Shown: positions 43,779-53,699, counted from the first letter of the stretch. The stretch: 64,000 bases of DNA from Corynebacterium sanguinis (GCF_007641235.1 NZ_CP038157.1:682001-746000), one strand, 5' to 3'. The notes: generated by a model from the letters alone, not told the origin. A program made the numbers and translations.

Positions 43779-45047
43779 ATGGCATTTCCCTTGTCTGCAG
43801 CAAACACACCCGGATCCGTTGCCTACCTCGAGGGACTATCCCGCACCTCGGATTCTTTTCTCGGGCGAGTGGACGTGACCAACCTTCACAGCTCATTTAG
43901 CGAGGAAGAAAAACAGACCGCCCTGAAGGTGCGTGCGTTCGTTGACTCCGAGATCCGGCCGAACATTGCCGAATGGTTCGACAGCGCGCACTTCCCGCGC
44001 GAGATCATTGACGAGCTCGGCAAACTCGGTGTGCTGGGGATGTACATCAAGGGCCATGGCTGCCCGGGGCGCTCGCGGGTCGAGTACGGCCTGGCCGCTC
44101 AGGAGCTCGAGGCCGGTGACTCCGGGCTGCGCACCTTTGTTTCGGTTCAGGGCTCTCTCGCCATGAGCGCGATTGACAAGCACGGTTCCGAGGAACAAAA
44201 GAGCGAGTGGCTGCCGCGCCTCGCCTCCGGTGAAGCAGTCGGTTGCTTCGGACTGACTGAGCCGACCGCCGGTTCTGACCCGGCGCGCATGACCACCCGC
44301 GCCATCCAGGAACCCGGCGGGGACTGGGTGCTCAACGGCATGAAGCGGTGGATTGGCCTAGCCAACCTCGCCGACGTGGCCATCATCTGGGCGCAGACGG
44401 GCGAAGTGGGCGACGCACGCGGAGTGCGCGGTTTTGTCGTTCCCACCGATACCCCGGGTTTTGTCGCGACCCCGATCACGCAAAAGCTTGCCATGCGCGC
44501 GTCCGTCCAGTGTGACATTGACCTTAACAACGTCCGCCTTCCGGAGTCCGCGCTCCTTCCGGCCGACTCCGCGGTGGGACTGAAGGGCCCGCTGAAGTGC
44601 CTTAACGAGGCACGCTATGGAATCGCCTGGGGTGTGCTGGGCGCCGCACGCGACAGCTTCAACGCAGCCCTCGACTACACCTCCGAGCGCACCCAGTTCG
44701 GCGCGCCCCTGACCCACTCTCAGATCACCCAGGTCAAGCTCGCCGACATGGCCGTGGGCATCAACAAGGGATTTCACACGGCCATCCACATCGGCCGTCT
44801 CGCGGATCAGGGCAAGCTCACCCCGGAAATCATCTCCGCGGGCAAGCTCGACAACACTCGCATGGCCATCGACGTCGCCCGCGGCGCCCGCGCCATGCTC
44901 GGCGGCAACGGCGCGACCCTGGACTATTCCCCCTTCCGCCACGCCGCCAACCTCGAGGCTGTGCGCACTTACGAGGGCACTGACGAAGTGCACCAGCTGA
45001 CGCTGGGCCGGTCGCTCACAGGAGTGGGAGTGTTCGCCCTGAGCTAA
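43779..45047 (+). CDS. Acyl-CoA dehydrogenase (glutaryl-CoA dehydrogenase-like)
   Basis: 422-residue flavoprotein. FAD-binding CFGLTEPTAGSDPARM and a C-terminal VRTYEGTDEVHQLTLGR with the catalytic Glu are clear. CLNEARYGIAWGVLGAARD matches glutaryl-CoA dehydrogenases more than short-chain enzymes. The substrate is unknown. Its position between dprE2 and aftA is unexpected for arabinan synthesis and could indicate a fatty-acyl link to envelope lipid metabolism or simple insertion. RBS GAAAGGA precedes the ATG. Confidence 0.88.
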   Translation: MAFPLSAANTPGSVAYLEGLSRTSDSFLGRVDVTNLHSSFSEEEKQTALKVRAFVDSEIRPNIAEWFDSAHFPREIIDELGKLGVLGMYIKGHGCPGRSRVEYGLAAQELEAGDSGLRTFVSVQGSLAMSAIDKHGSEEQKSEWLPRLASGEAVGCFGLTEPTAGSDPARMTTRAIQEPGGDWVLNGMKRWIGLANLADVAIIWAQTGEVGDARGVRGFVVPTDTPGFVATPITQKLAMRASVQCDIDLNNVRLPESALLPADSAVGLKGPLKCLNEARYGIAWGVLGAARDSFNAALDYTSERTQFGAPLTHSQITQVKLADMAVGINKGFHTAIHIGRLADQGKLTPEIISAGKLDNTRMAIDVARGARAMLGGNGATLDYSPFRHAANLEAVRTYEGTDEVHQLTLGRSLTGVGVFALS

Positions 45048-45078
45048 AGCGTCGCGTGGGTATGACACACTGTTACCC

Positions 45079-46986
45079 ATGACAGACACTCGCAGTGTAG
45101 GTGCAGGCCACCGGCCCGACGCACTGCCAGCACCCGCGGTGACGTGGCGGGTGGCGGCAGCGGTGGTCGCCGGGGCACTGGCCACCTTTCTCGCGTGGGT
45201 AGCGCTCCACAGGATGTCGCTGCCCGCGTTTAACACCTCCATGGTCACCCGGGCTCTGGCCACCGCATCTTCAATGGTGCTCCTCGCCATCACGGCGGTG
45301 TTGCTGTGGGCCTGGTGGCGGGACGGAGCGTCGTCACGCGTGCGCCCCCGTTGGCGGACGGTGCTGACAGAAGCCGTCGCCACGCTCGCACCGGCAGGCC
45401 TCGTGGTCACCTCCCTCGGTATCCCGCTCGCGGCCACGCGTCTCTATCTCGACGGCATCCAGGTTGACCAGGGATTTCGCACACAGTTCTTGTCGCGGAT
45501 GACCGAAACCATGTCCAACCAGGACATGAACTACTTCGGATTGCCCACCTTCTACCCCATCGGGTGGTTTTGGCTGGGTGGACGAATGGCGAACGCGGTG
45601 GGCATGGATGGCTGGGCGGTGTACCAGCCGTGGGCGTTGGTGTCGCTGGCCGCGGCTGCGGCGGCGCTAACCCCTGTGTGGCGCGCGCTGACTGGCTCGC
45701 TTCCCGTCGCTGCCGCGATCGCGCTGGCCACCACGGCGATCGTTCTGACCGAAACACCAGATGAGCCGTACGCGGCGATCGTCGCCATGTTTGTGCCGGC
45801 AGCCGCGGTCGCCGCGGGCACGGCGCTGAACGGTTCGTGGGCAACCACGGCGGCGCTTTCCGTGTACCTCGGCCTGTCGGCAACGTTCTACACGCTGTTC
45901 ACCGCGATTACCGCGTTGTCCGTCGTGGTGCTGGCGGTGGTGTACTACGTGGTAAACAAGCGCTCGTGGGAGCCGATCAAGCACCTGGTGGTGATGGGCG
46001 TTGGCTCGATCCTCATCGCGCTGATCGCGTGGGGCCCGTACTTGTACGCCCTCGTTTTCGGCGACTACCAGGCCCGTTCCACGGCGAACCACTTTTTGCC
46101 CGTCTGGGGCACTGCGTTCCCACTGCCGTTTTTCACTTTCTCCCTCATCGGGCTGCTCAGCCTGCTGGGCCTTTTCTACCTGTGCATCAAGATCCGCACT
46201 TTCTTCGCCACCGGCCTCACAGTGACCATCGCCGTGTGCTACGCGTGGGCGCTGGCCTCGATGGTGACGCCCCTGGTGGGAACGACGCTGCTGGGGTTCC
46301 GCCTCGAGGTGCTTATTGTGCTGTTGTTCGCTACCGCCGGCATTCTCGCGTTGCACTTGCTTGAGATGCCGTCGCCGGGCGCGGCGGCAGCCGCGACCAT
46401 CTTGGCTGTGGCTGCTGGGCTGGCCTATGTCCAGCAGATCCCGGGGCAGAACCAGGCCCACATCGACCAAGCGTACGCCGACACCGACGGCAACGGCGAG
46501 CGCGCCGACCGCTTCCCGCCGGATGCGGGCCGCTACTACGCCGACATCAGTGCCTACATCTCCGAGCACGGCTACGAGCCTGAGGACGCGGTGGTGCAAA
46601 CCGACGAGATTAACTTCATGGCCATTCACCCCTACTACGGGTTCAACGCTTTCACCAGCCACTACGCCAACCCACTCGGCGAGTACGACCTGCGCGTCGA
46701 CGAGCTGACGCGCTGGGCGGAGGGATCCTACGACGACCTCGAAGACCCGGACGCCATGCTCGAGGCCCTCGATTCCGCCCGGTGGCGCGCCCCCGACGTG
46801 TTCGTCTTCCGCGGCAACCTCGACGACCCGGAAGAACCACTCAAGACCCACGTCGGGCACGACATTTTCCCCAACGAACCGAACATGGTTTACGAGCGAC
46901 TGTACTTCAACCCGGCGTCATTTGATTCCCCCGCGTGGGACTCGGAACAGATCGGCCCCTTTGTGGTGGTGGTCCGCAACCGATGA
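45079..46986 (+). CDS. aftA: Galactan 5-O-arabinofuranosyltransferase AftA
   Basis: GT-C membrane glycosyltransferase (635 residues) that adds the first arabinofuranose to galactan from decaprenyl-phosphoarabinose. About eleven membrane helices fill residues 20-460, followed by a periplasmic C-terminal domain (DTDGNGERADRFPPDAGRYY ...). The conserved acidic loop after helix 1 (LYLDGIQVDQGFRTQFLSRM) matches the catalytic loop of the family. The stop overlaps the emb start (ATGA), as in related actinobacteria. Confidence 0.94.
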   Translation: MTDTRSVGAGHRPDALPAPAVTWRVAAAVVAGALATFLAWVALHRMSLPAFNTSMVTRALATASSMVLLAITAVLLWAWWRDGASSRVRPRWRTVLTEAVATLAPAGLVVTSLGIPLAATRLYLDGIQVDQGFRTQFLSRMTETMSNQDMNYFGLPTFYPIGWFWLGGRMANAVGMDGWAVYQPWALVSLAAAAAALTPVWRALTGSLPVAAAIALATTAIVLTETPDEPYAAIVAMFVPAAAVAAGTALNGSWATTAALSVYLGLSATFYTLFTAITALSVVVLAVVYYVVNKRSWEPIKHLVVMGVGSILIALIAWGPYLYALVFGDYQARSTANHFLPVWGTAFPLPFFTFSLIGLLSLLGLFYLCIKIRTFFATGLTVTIAVCYAWALASMVTPLVGTTLLGFRLEVLIVLLFATAGILALHLLEMPSPGAAAAATILAVAAGLAYVQQIPGQNQAHIDQAYADTDGNGERADRFPPDAGRYYADISAYISEHGYEPEDAVVQTDEINFMAIHPYYGFNAFTSHYANPLGEYDLRVDELTRWAEGSYDDLEDPDAMLEALDSARWRAPDVFVFRGNLDDPEEPLKTHVGHDIFPNEPNMVYERLYFNPASFDSPAWDSEQIGPFVVVVRNR

Positions 46987-49900
46987 CTAGCACAGTAAGG
47001 TCCAACGACGTGAAAACCTCTGCCCTCGTTTACTCCCGCATTACCATCGTGTCCGGCCTGCTCGCGTTCGTGAGCTTCCTGCTCACGCCGTTCCTGCCGG
47101 TCAACCAGGTGCAGTCGCAGTTGAACTGGCCGCAGAACGCCTCGTTGTCCTCGGTCAACGCCCCGCTGATTTCGCTGGCGCCGGATCAGCTAGAGGTGAC
47201 CGTCCCGGTCGCCGAGTCCATCGATGCCCTGCGCGAGGGCGAGTCACTGATCGTGGGCACGCTGCCGACCTCCTCGACGAAGGCGACGGACAGGGGCCTG
47301 TTTGTCACCTCGCCGGAGGGCGGGATTGTGGTCACCTCGGTCAACGAGGTGATCTTAGAGCTCACGCCGGAGCAGGTCGCAGACCTGCCGGCGGGCGCGC
47401 AACTCGTGGTGCGCGCAACACCCGACGGCACGGCCGCGGAGATCCCCGGCACAAAGTTCGCGGAAGACACCGAGGACGACCTGCGCCCCCAGGTCACCGG
47501 GCTCTACACCGAGCTCGAGGGCGATACGCAGGCGCTTGTCGACGCCGGCCTGGGCGCCCAGGTAGACATCAACTCGCGCTTCACCTCCACGCCGTCGGTA
47601 GCAAAGCTCGCGGCGATGCTGATCGGCCTGGCCTCGACCGCGGTCGCGCTGTGGGCGCTGTGGCGCCTCGACGGCCTCGACGGCAAGCGCTTCCCCTTCT
47701 TTAGCCGCGAGTGGCGCACGTTCAAGCCGCTCGACGCCTTGGTGCTGACCATCCTTGGTTTCTGGCACGTCTTCGGCGCGAACACCTCCGACGACGGTTA
47801 CCTGCTCACGATGGCGCGGGTGGCCAACGAGTCGGACTACATGGCCAACTACTACCGCTGGTACGGCGTGCCGGAATCACCGTTCGGCTCGCCTTTCTAC
47901 GACATCTTGTCGTGGCTTTCCCTGGTCTCGACCGCGTCGATGTGGATGCGCCTGCCGACGCTGATCGCCGGAGTGCTGACGTGGTGGATCCTCTCGCGCG
48001 AGATCCTGCCTCGCCTGGGCCAGTCCCGGCGCGCGAGCTTCTGGACAGCGGCGTTTGTCTTCCTCGCGTTCTGGCTGCCCTACAACAACGGCACCCGCCC
48101 CGAGCCGATCATCGCCCTTGGACTGATCGCCACGTGGGCATCGTTCGAGCGCGCGATTGCCACGAATCGCCTGTTCCCCGCGGCGATCGGCACGATTTTC
48201 GCCGCGTTTACGCTGGCCTGCGGCCCGACGGGCCTCTCGGCGGTGGGCGTGTTTCTGGTCTCGCTGCCGTCGATGCTGCGCATCATGCACAGCCGCCTCG
48301 ATGCCGCGCCGCGCCTGGCGTACATCGCCCCCTTCCTGGGCGCGGGCTTCGCCGTGATGGTGCCGGTGTTTCATGACCAGACCCTGGCAACCGTGCTCGA
48401 GGCCACCTCGGTGCGCTCGGCGGTGGGCCCGGCGCTAGAGTGGTATTCGGAGTGGGTGCGCTACGGCACCTTGTTCGAGCAGACTGTCGACGGCTCGATG
48501 ACGCGCCGCTTCCCCACCTTCATCTTCCTGTTCAGCATCGGCCTGATCCTGTGGGCGCTGTTCCGCTTCAACAAGATCCCCGGCGCGGCACCCGGCCCGA
48601 CCCAGCGCCTGCTGCTCATCGTCGGCTTGTCGACGTTCTTCCTCATGTTCACCCCGACGAAGTGGACCCACCACTTCGGTATCTACGCGGGCCTGGGCGG
48701 CGCCGCGGCGGCGCTCGGGGCGGTCGTGCTGTCGCAGGTTGCGCTGCGCTCGGCGCGCAACCGCACGCTGGCGCTCGCGGCGGTGGCGTTCATCATGTCG
48801 CTCACGCTCGCCGGCTGGAACGCCTGGTGGTACGTGTCCTCCTTCGGCGTGCCGTGGTGGGACAAGACGGTGCAGCTCAAGGGCGTCGAGGCGAATACGA
48901 TCATGCTGCTGATCACCCTGCTGCTGTTCGTGATCGGCATCTTCCAGTCCTTTACCCGCAACCAGCAACGTGTCGACGGCGGGCGCTTCGCCGGGGTGGT
49001 GTCCGCACCGATCGCTGTCTTCGCGGTGCTGATGGTTGCGTTTTCTTGCCTGACGTTTATCAAGGCCTTCGTGGACCAGGCGCCCGCCTACTCGGTGGGG
49101 ATGGGCAACGTGCGCACGTTCGGCGGCAACCACTGCGCGCTCGGCGCGGATGTGTTGCTGGAGACCGACACGAACGACTCCTTCCTCACCCCGCTGGGAG
49201 TGCCGCTTGCTGAATCGCTCGATTCCGACGACAACCGTGGTTTTTACCCCGACGGCGTGCCGTCGTCGATCGTGCCCGAGAACTCGATCGCGGCGAATAC
49301 GGACGCGCGCACGGACGCCAACGACAACGCCACGGCGGCTTCCATCGACACGCAGACCGGAAACCAGAACACGCAGAATGACCAAACGGACAGGGAGCAG
49401 TCGACCAGCCGCACAAACACGCAGGGCAACCGCGCCGATTCCCTGCGCGGCGTGAACGATTCGACTGTGCGCCTGCCGTTCAACCTGGATTACAACAGGG
49501 TCCCCGTGATGGGTTCCTACGCCGATGATGCCACTGGCTCGGCGTACCTCGAATCCGCCTGGTTCGAGCTGCCCGAGGCAACCGAGGACGCCCCGCTTCT
49601 GGTCACCTCGGTGGCGGGGCGTATCGCGCACAAGGACATCAACGGGGTCGAGCAGGACGGCACCGACCTGGTTCTCGAGTACGGAAAGAGGCGCGCTGAT
49701 GGGGGCGTCGAGAAGCTCGGCGATGTGGTCATGCTCGACCAGGGCCCGAAGCTCGCGTGGCGCAACCTGCGCTACCCCATTGAGGACCTGCCGGAGGACG
49801 CCGACGTGGTCCGTCTCGTCGGCGAGGACGACTCGCTGGCCGAGCGCGACTGGATGGCGGTCACCCCGCTGCGCGTGCCGACTCTCGCCCCGCTCGGTGA

Positions 49901-50300
49901 CGTGTTCGACGCCGATACCCCGGGCCTGTTGGACTGGTCGGTGGCCCTGCAGTACCCCTGCCAGCGCACGTTCAACCACTACGCGGGCGTGACCGAGATC
50001 CCCGAGTTCCGCGTCATGCCGGACGCGCCGGGCAAGCAGCAGCTCTCCGGGTTCATGGACTTCCTCGGCGGCGGTGCCCTGGCCACCGCGGAGGCGGTGA
50101 ACTACTCCTACGAGATCCCCGGCTACCTGGCCAACGATTGGGCCCGCGACTGGGGTTCCATTGCCAAGTACGAGCTGCGGACGAATTCGCAGGGTGATGC
50201 GCCGGAAGAAGCCGATATCGACTACAGCGTGCACTCGCGGTGGGGCTGGTGGAGCCCGGGAGAGATGAAGATCCGTGATCCCGAGGAGGAGAAGGAATAG
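46983..50300 (+). CDS. emb: Arabinosyltransferase Emb (EmbC/EmbA/EmbB type)
   Basis: GT-C enzyme of 1105 residues that extends arabinan in the wall. About thirteen membrane helices are expected. The GT-C acidic motif lies in NTSDDGYLLTMARVAN (D270-D271). The C-terminal carbohydrate-binding part includes LPFNLDYNRVPVMGSY and RWGWWSPGEMK. Residues about 763-822 form an Asn/Gln/Thr/Asp-rich stretch without fold signals that looks like a disordered insert. Only one emb gene is seen, as in corynebacteria. The ATG start overlaps the aftA stop. Ethambutol-target family. Confidence 0.96.
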   Translation: MTSTVRSNDVKTSALVYSRITIVSGLLAFVSFLLTPFLPVNQVQSQLNWPQNASLSSVNAPLISLAPDQLEVTVPVAESIDALREGESLIVGTLPTSSTKATDRGLFVTSPEGGIVVTSVNEVILELTPEQVADLPAGAQLVVRATPDGTAAEIPGTKFAEDTEDDLRPQVTGLYTELEGDTQALVDAGLGAQVDINSRFTSTPSVAKLAAMLIGLASTAVALWALWRLDGLDGKRFPFFSREWRTFKPLDALVLTILGFWHVFGANTSDDGYLLTMARVANESDYMANYYRWYGVPESPFGSPFYDILSWLSLVSTASMWMRLPTLIAGVLTWWILSREILPRLGQSRRASFWTAAFVFLAFWLPYNNGTRPEPIIALGLIATWASFERAIATNRLFPAAIGTIFAAFTLACGPTGLSAVGVFLVSLPSMLRIMHSRLDAAPRLAYIAPFLGAGFAVMVPVFHDQTLATVLEATSVRSAVGPALEWYSEWVRYGTLFEQTVDGSMTRRFPTFIFLFSIGLILWALFRFNKIPGAAPGPTQRLLLIVGLSTFFLMFTPTKWTHHFGIYAGLGGAAAALGAVVLSQVALRSARNRTLALAAVAFIMSLTLAGWNAWWYVSSFGVPWWDKTVQLKGVEANTIMLLITLLLFVIGIFQSFTRNQQRVDGGRFAGVVSAPIAVFAVLMVAFSCLTFIKAFVDQAPAYSVGMGNVRTFGGNHCALGADVLLETDTNDSFLTPLGVPLAESLDSDDNRGFYPDGVPSSIVPENSIAANTDARTDANDNATAASIDTQTGNQNTQNDQTDREQSTSRTNTQGNRADSLRGVNDSTVRLPFNLDYNRVPVMGSYADDATGSAYLESAWFELPEATEDAPLLVTSVAGRIAHKDINGVEQDGTDLVLEYGKRRADGGVEKLGDVVMLDQGPKLAWRNLRYPIEDLPEDADVVRLVGEDDSLAERDWMAVTPLRVPTLAPLGDVFDADTPGLLDWSVALQYPCQRTFNHYAGVTEIPEFRVMPDAPGKQQLSGFMDFLGGGALATAEAVNYSYEIPGYLANDWARDWGSIAKYELRTNSQGDAPEEADIDYSVHSRWGWWSPGEMKIRDPEEEKE

Positions 50301-50309
50301 AGTGGTGGT

Positions 50310-52217
50310 ATGAACGACCTCTTTGAGCTAGTCAACGGCCAGTGGGTGAAAGACCACGAGATCCCTGCGGACCGCGGCATCGACGGCGCCTTCTACGCCC
50401 TGCGCGACAAGGCCGAAGAAGACGTGCGTGCGTTGCTGAGCGACGGCGCCGGCCGCGGCGGCGACATCTTCCAGTCCTTCATGGACACCGCCGCGGTCAA
50501 TGCGGCCGGCATCGAACCGCTGAACCGGGATCTCGAGCGCCTCGAGGTCGCCGACATCGCGGAACTGGCGCGCAATTTCGGCGTGCTTGAGCGCGAGGGC
50601 ACCGGAGGCCCGATCTCGTTCTGGGTGGAGAAGGACTCCCGCAGCGAAGAGTCAGTGGCTTACCTGGTGCAAAGCGGTCTCGGGCTTCCGGATGAGGCGT
50701 ACTACCGCGAGCCCCAGCACGCGAAGCTGCTCACGCAGTACCGCAAGCACGTGGCCACCATGCTCGAGTTTCTCGGCCCCGCCCACCTGCTCGGGTTGCC
50801 GGCTGTGGTGGCGGCGGAGCGGATCGTCAACATGGAGATCCAGATCGCGGCGAGCCACTGGGATGTGGTGCGCTCGCGCGACGCAATCGCCACCTACAAC
50901 CCGGTCGATTTCGCGGACTTGCCGCCGCTGATCCAGGAGATTCTGCGCGGCGCGCGTGTCGATGGCGGAACCATCATCAACATGATGCCCTCCTACACCG
51001 AGGCGTTGGCCGGAATGCTGCGCCCGGAGACGCTGGCGGATTGGCAGTTGTGGGGCGCGTGGACTATCTTGCGCTCCCGCGCTGGTGTGCTCACGGAAGA
51101 GATCGGGGAGACGAACTTCGCTTTCTACGGCACGAAGCTCTCCGGCGCGCCGGAGCAGCGCGACCGCTGGAAGCGCGGAGTCAGCCTTGCAGAGTCGCTC
51201 GTGGGTGAGGAGATCGGTCAAAAGTACGTCGCCAAGCATTTCCCGCCCGAGTCGAAGGAGATGATGCTGGAGCTGGTTAACTACCTGATTCAGGCGTACC
51301 GCGATCGGATTAGCCAGCTCGAGTGGATGAGCGAGGAGACGCGCACGCGCGCGCTGGAGAAGCTCGCGCAGTTTTCCTCCAAGATCGGCTACCCGGACAA
51401 GTGGCGCAGCTTTGAGGAGCTCGAGTTTGACCCCTCGGGCGCTGCCCTCGTGGACAACGTGCGCACGGGCGCGGCTTTCGAGCACGATTTCCACGTGGCC
51501 AAGCTGGGCAAGCCCGCCAACCGCGACCAGTGGGTGACCACTCCGCAAACGGTCAACGCGTTCTACAACCCGGTTGTCAACGACATCACCTTCCCTGCGG
51601 CGATCCTGCAACCCCCGTTCTTCGACCCGAAGGCCGACGCGGCGGAGAACTTCGGCGCGATTGGTGCGGTGATCGGCCACGAGATCGGCCACGGCTTCGA
51701 CGACCAGGGCTCGCGCTACGACGGCCTGGGCAACCTCAACTCCTGGTGGACCGACGCCGACCGCGAGCGCTTCGAGGAGCTCACGTCGAAGCTGGTCAAA
51801 CAGTTCGACGGGCTCGTGCCCTCCGTTCTGCAGGGCCGCGAGGGCGTCTCGGGGGTCAAGGGCGACTTCACCCTCGGCGAGAACATCGGCGACCTCGGCG
51901 GTCTCGGCATCGCGGTGGTGGCCTACAAGATGTACCTCGCCGAGCACGGGCTTGACGACGGCCCCGCGCTCGCCTTCGACGACCTCGACGGCGAGTTCAC
52001 CGGCTTCCAGCGCCTTTTCTTGGCGTGGGCGCGCGTGTGGCGCTCGAAGGTGCGCCCGGAAATGGCGGCCCAGCTGCTCGCCATCGACCCGCACTCGCCC
52101 AACGAGTTCCGCTGCAACGTCATTGCCGGCAACATCGCCGAGTTCTACGAGGCCTTCGACGTGCCGCAGGATTCCGCGGTGTGGGTGGCGCCGAATGATC
52201 GGGTGCAGATTTGGTGA
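50310..52217 (+). CDS. M13 family zinc metallopeptidase (neprilysin-like)
   Basis: 635-residue metalloprotease. Zinc motif HEIGH lies in AVIGHEIGHGFDDQGSRYD, the third ligand in GENIGDLGG, and the substrate-binding NAFYNPVVNDITFPAAILQ is present. There is no signal peptide or membrane anchor, so it acts in the cytoplasm or is exported by another path, as argued for mycobacterial Zmp1. The ATG is 6 bases after TAGAGT, whose first three bases are the emb stop. Downstream gene overlaps by four bases (GTGA). Confidence 0.94.
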   Translation: MNDLFELVNGQWVKDHEIPADRGIDGAFYALRDKAEEDVRALLSDGAGRGGDIFQSFMDTAAVNAAGIEPLNRDLERLEVADIAELARNFGVLEREGTGGPISFWVEKDSRSEESVAYLVQSGLGLPDEAYYREPQHAKLLTQYRKHVATMLEFLGPAHLLGLPAVVAAERIVNMEIQIAASHWDVVRSRDAIATYNPVDFADLPPLIQEILRGARVDGGTIINMMPSYTEALAGMLRPETLADWQLWGAWTILRSRAGVLTEEIGETNFAFYGTKLSGAPEQRDRWKRGVSLAESLVGEEIGQKYVAKHFPPESKEMMLELVNYLIQAYRDRISQLEWMSEETRTRALEKLAQFSSKIGYPDKWRSFEELEFDPSGAALVDNVRTGAAFEHDFHVAKLGKPANRDQWVTTPQTVNAFYNPVVNDITFPAAILQPPFFDPKADAAENFGAIGAVIGHEIGHGFDDQGSRYDGLGNLNSWWTDADRERFEELTSKLVKQFDGLVPSVLQGREGVSGVKGDFTLGENIGDLGGLGIAVVAYKMYLAEHGLDDGPALAFDDLDGEFTGFQRLFLAWARVWRSKVRPEMAAQLLAIDPHSPNEFRCNVIAGNIAEFYEAFDVPQDSAVWVAPNDRVQIW

Positions 52218-52948
52218 CATCGAAGCTTGAGCAGGGCTCGCTTGACGACGACTACCCCATCAACGACCAGTCCAACCCCGACTTCAACGTCGGCGGCGTC
52301 AAGCGCACCCTTCCAGATGAGCTGCAGCTCGAGCAGATCGTCTCCTACATGGACGCGACGTACCCGCGCCCCTCGGATGCGGGAGAGCTGGACCGCTACC
52401 TCGCGCTCCTTCCCGACCGGTTGACCCACGCGGCGATGCTGATGCTGGGCTCCGCCGTCGACCATGCGATGCCGGGCGTCGCCTTTGCCGGCGAGGTCGG
52501 CCTCGAGAGCACCGAATTCGGGCCGCTGCTGCGCCCGAGCCACTCGTCGGGCGTGTGGGTTGTCGCGCGCACCCCGCTCGGGCCGCGCGCCCGCGAGTTT
52601 GCGTGGCAGCCGGAGGTCGCGGGCGCGGCGGAGCTGTCCGGGGCGGTAATCGTCGATGTCGACAGCCGCGAGCTCGTCGAGCCGGCCATCGAGTTCGCGC
52701 GGAGCCAGGGTGCGACCGAAGTGGTGGCGTGGCTGCACCTCGACGTGTTCGCCACCAGCGCGGGTCGCACGATTGTCAGCTTCCCGCGAGATTCGTCGGA
52801 CGCGCCCGAGGGCGCACTGGTGCAGGTGCCCAAAGGAACTGGGCCGGGCCGCGAGTACTTTTCCACCGGCGAGATCTCCACACCTGCCGAGGCACGGCGC
52901 AGGATCAGCGACGTCGCCGACTTCCTTACGTCAGGTCCAGCTTCGTAA
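52214..52948 (+). CDS. Hypothetical protein coupled to the M13 peptidase
   Basis: 244-residue soluble protein without a domain I recognise. Residues 1-100 are acidic and helical (ELQLEQIVSYMDATYPRPSD). Residues about 100-235 look alpha/beta (GVWVVARTPLGPRAREFAWQ, EVVAWLHLDVFATSAGRTIV). The GTG at 52214 overlaps the peptidase stop, suggesting co-translation. Its 3' end overlaps the convergent serine-hydrolase-like gene by 23 bases. Confidence 0.7.
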   Translation: MTSKLEQGSLDDDYPINDQSNPDFNVGGVKRTLPDELQLEQIVSYMDATYPRPSDAGELDRYLALLPDRLTHAAMLMLGSAVDHAMPGVAFAGEVGLESTEFGPLLRPSHSSGVWVVARTPLGPRAREFAWQPEVAGAAELSGAVIVDVDSRELVEPAIEFARSQGATEVVAWLHLDVFATSAGRTIVSFPRDSSDAPEGALVQVPKGTGPGREYFSTGEISTPAEARRRISDVADFLTSGPAS

Positions 52949-53699
52949 TTTCCACCGGTGCCGGCTCGCCGGGAGTCCAGCTCTCCCGTGTGAGCTGGAA
53001 CTGCGACTCCGGATCTTCGCGCTCGATTATTCCTGCGCGGACGTCCTCGGTGTTGTCGCTGGCGTCGCCCCAGGTCAAGGCGGCGACCACCCAGACATCA
53101 CCGTCGGTTTCACCGAAGCCGACGCTGCCGGTTTGCGATACCCTGTCGTCGGACCACCCCGACTTAATCCCCCCCACGTTATCCAGATCGGCCACGCCGA
53201 AGAGCTGCTCGAAACCGTCGCGGGCTGTCTCCGGTTTGTCGATCATGCCGTCGAGAAGCGGCTTGGCGCGCGGGTCCCAGAGGATGTCGGTGACGAACTT
53301 TGCCACGTCGTAGGCCGAAGTCACCGTCCGGCCCCACGACCCGTAGCGGGCGGTTTCGGTCAGATCGAAATCTTCCGCGATCTCATCGATCGCCTCTGGG
53401 TACTTCCGGTCCAGGCGCTGGGCGTAGCCGTCGTGGGAGACAGCAATCATGTCCTGGACCAGCTCCTTGTCCTCCTCCGTGCCGTTGTAGAGCACCCAAT
53501 ACCCCAGGTAGAGCTTCGACAGCGACAGTGCCGGGCGCTCCTCGAGCGCGTTGTCGGAGCCCGACCAGCTCCCGGCCGGGCGCACCACCGCCAGGGCGGT
53601 GCGGTCGCTGGAGTAGCTCGGGTCGACCTGATAGGCGTGGGCCGGCGCCGCGGCGAGGCACATCACGACCAGCGCCGCCACAAGCTTTTTCACGTGCAT
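52926..53699 (-). CDS. Secreted serine hydrolase-like protein (beta-lactamase/PBP fold)
   Basis: 257 residues with a clear signal peptide (LVAALVVMCLAAAPAHA). The motif order matches penicillin-recognising enzymes: S-x-x-K in ALSLSKLYLGYW (near residue 60), a second motif possibly SHDG in IAVSHDGYAQR, and K-S-G in GGIKSGWSDD (near 185). The SxN triad is imperfect (SHD), so activity is uncertain. It could be a D,D-peptidase relative or a non-enzymatic homologue. Confidence 0.65.
   Translation of the reverse strand: MHVKKLVAALVVMCLAAAPAHAYQVDPSYSSDRTALAVVRPAGSWSGSDNALEERPALSLSKLYLGYWVLYNGTEEDKELVQDMIAVSHDGYAQRLDRKYPEAIDEIAEDFDLTETARYGSWGRTVTSAYDVAKFVTDILWDPRAKPLLDGMIDKPETARDGFEQLFGVADLDNVGGIKSGWSDDRVSQTGSVGFGETDGDVWVVAALTWGDASDNTEDVRAGIIEREDPESQFQLTRESWTPGEPAPVEITKLDLT

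Noticed and set aside
48435..50234. Long opposite-strand reading frame over emb
   Set aside because: A GC-rich coding shadow. The protein is low-complexity, with no domain, start site or family; emb is clearly the real gene.
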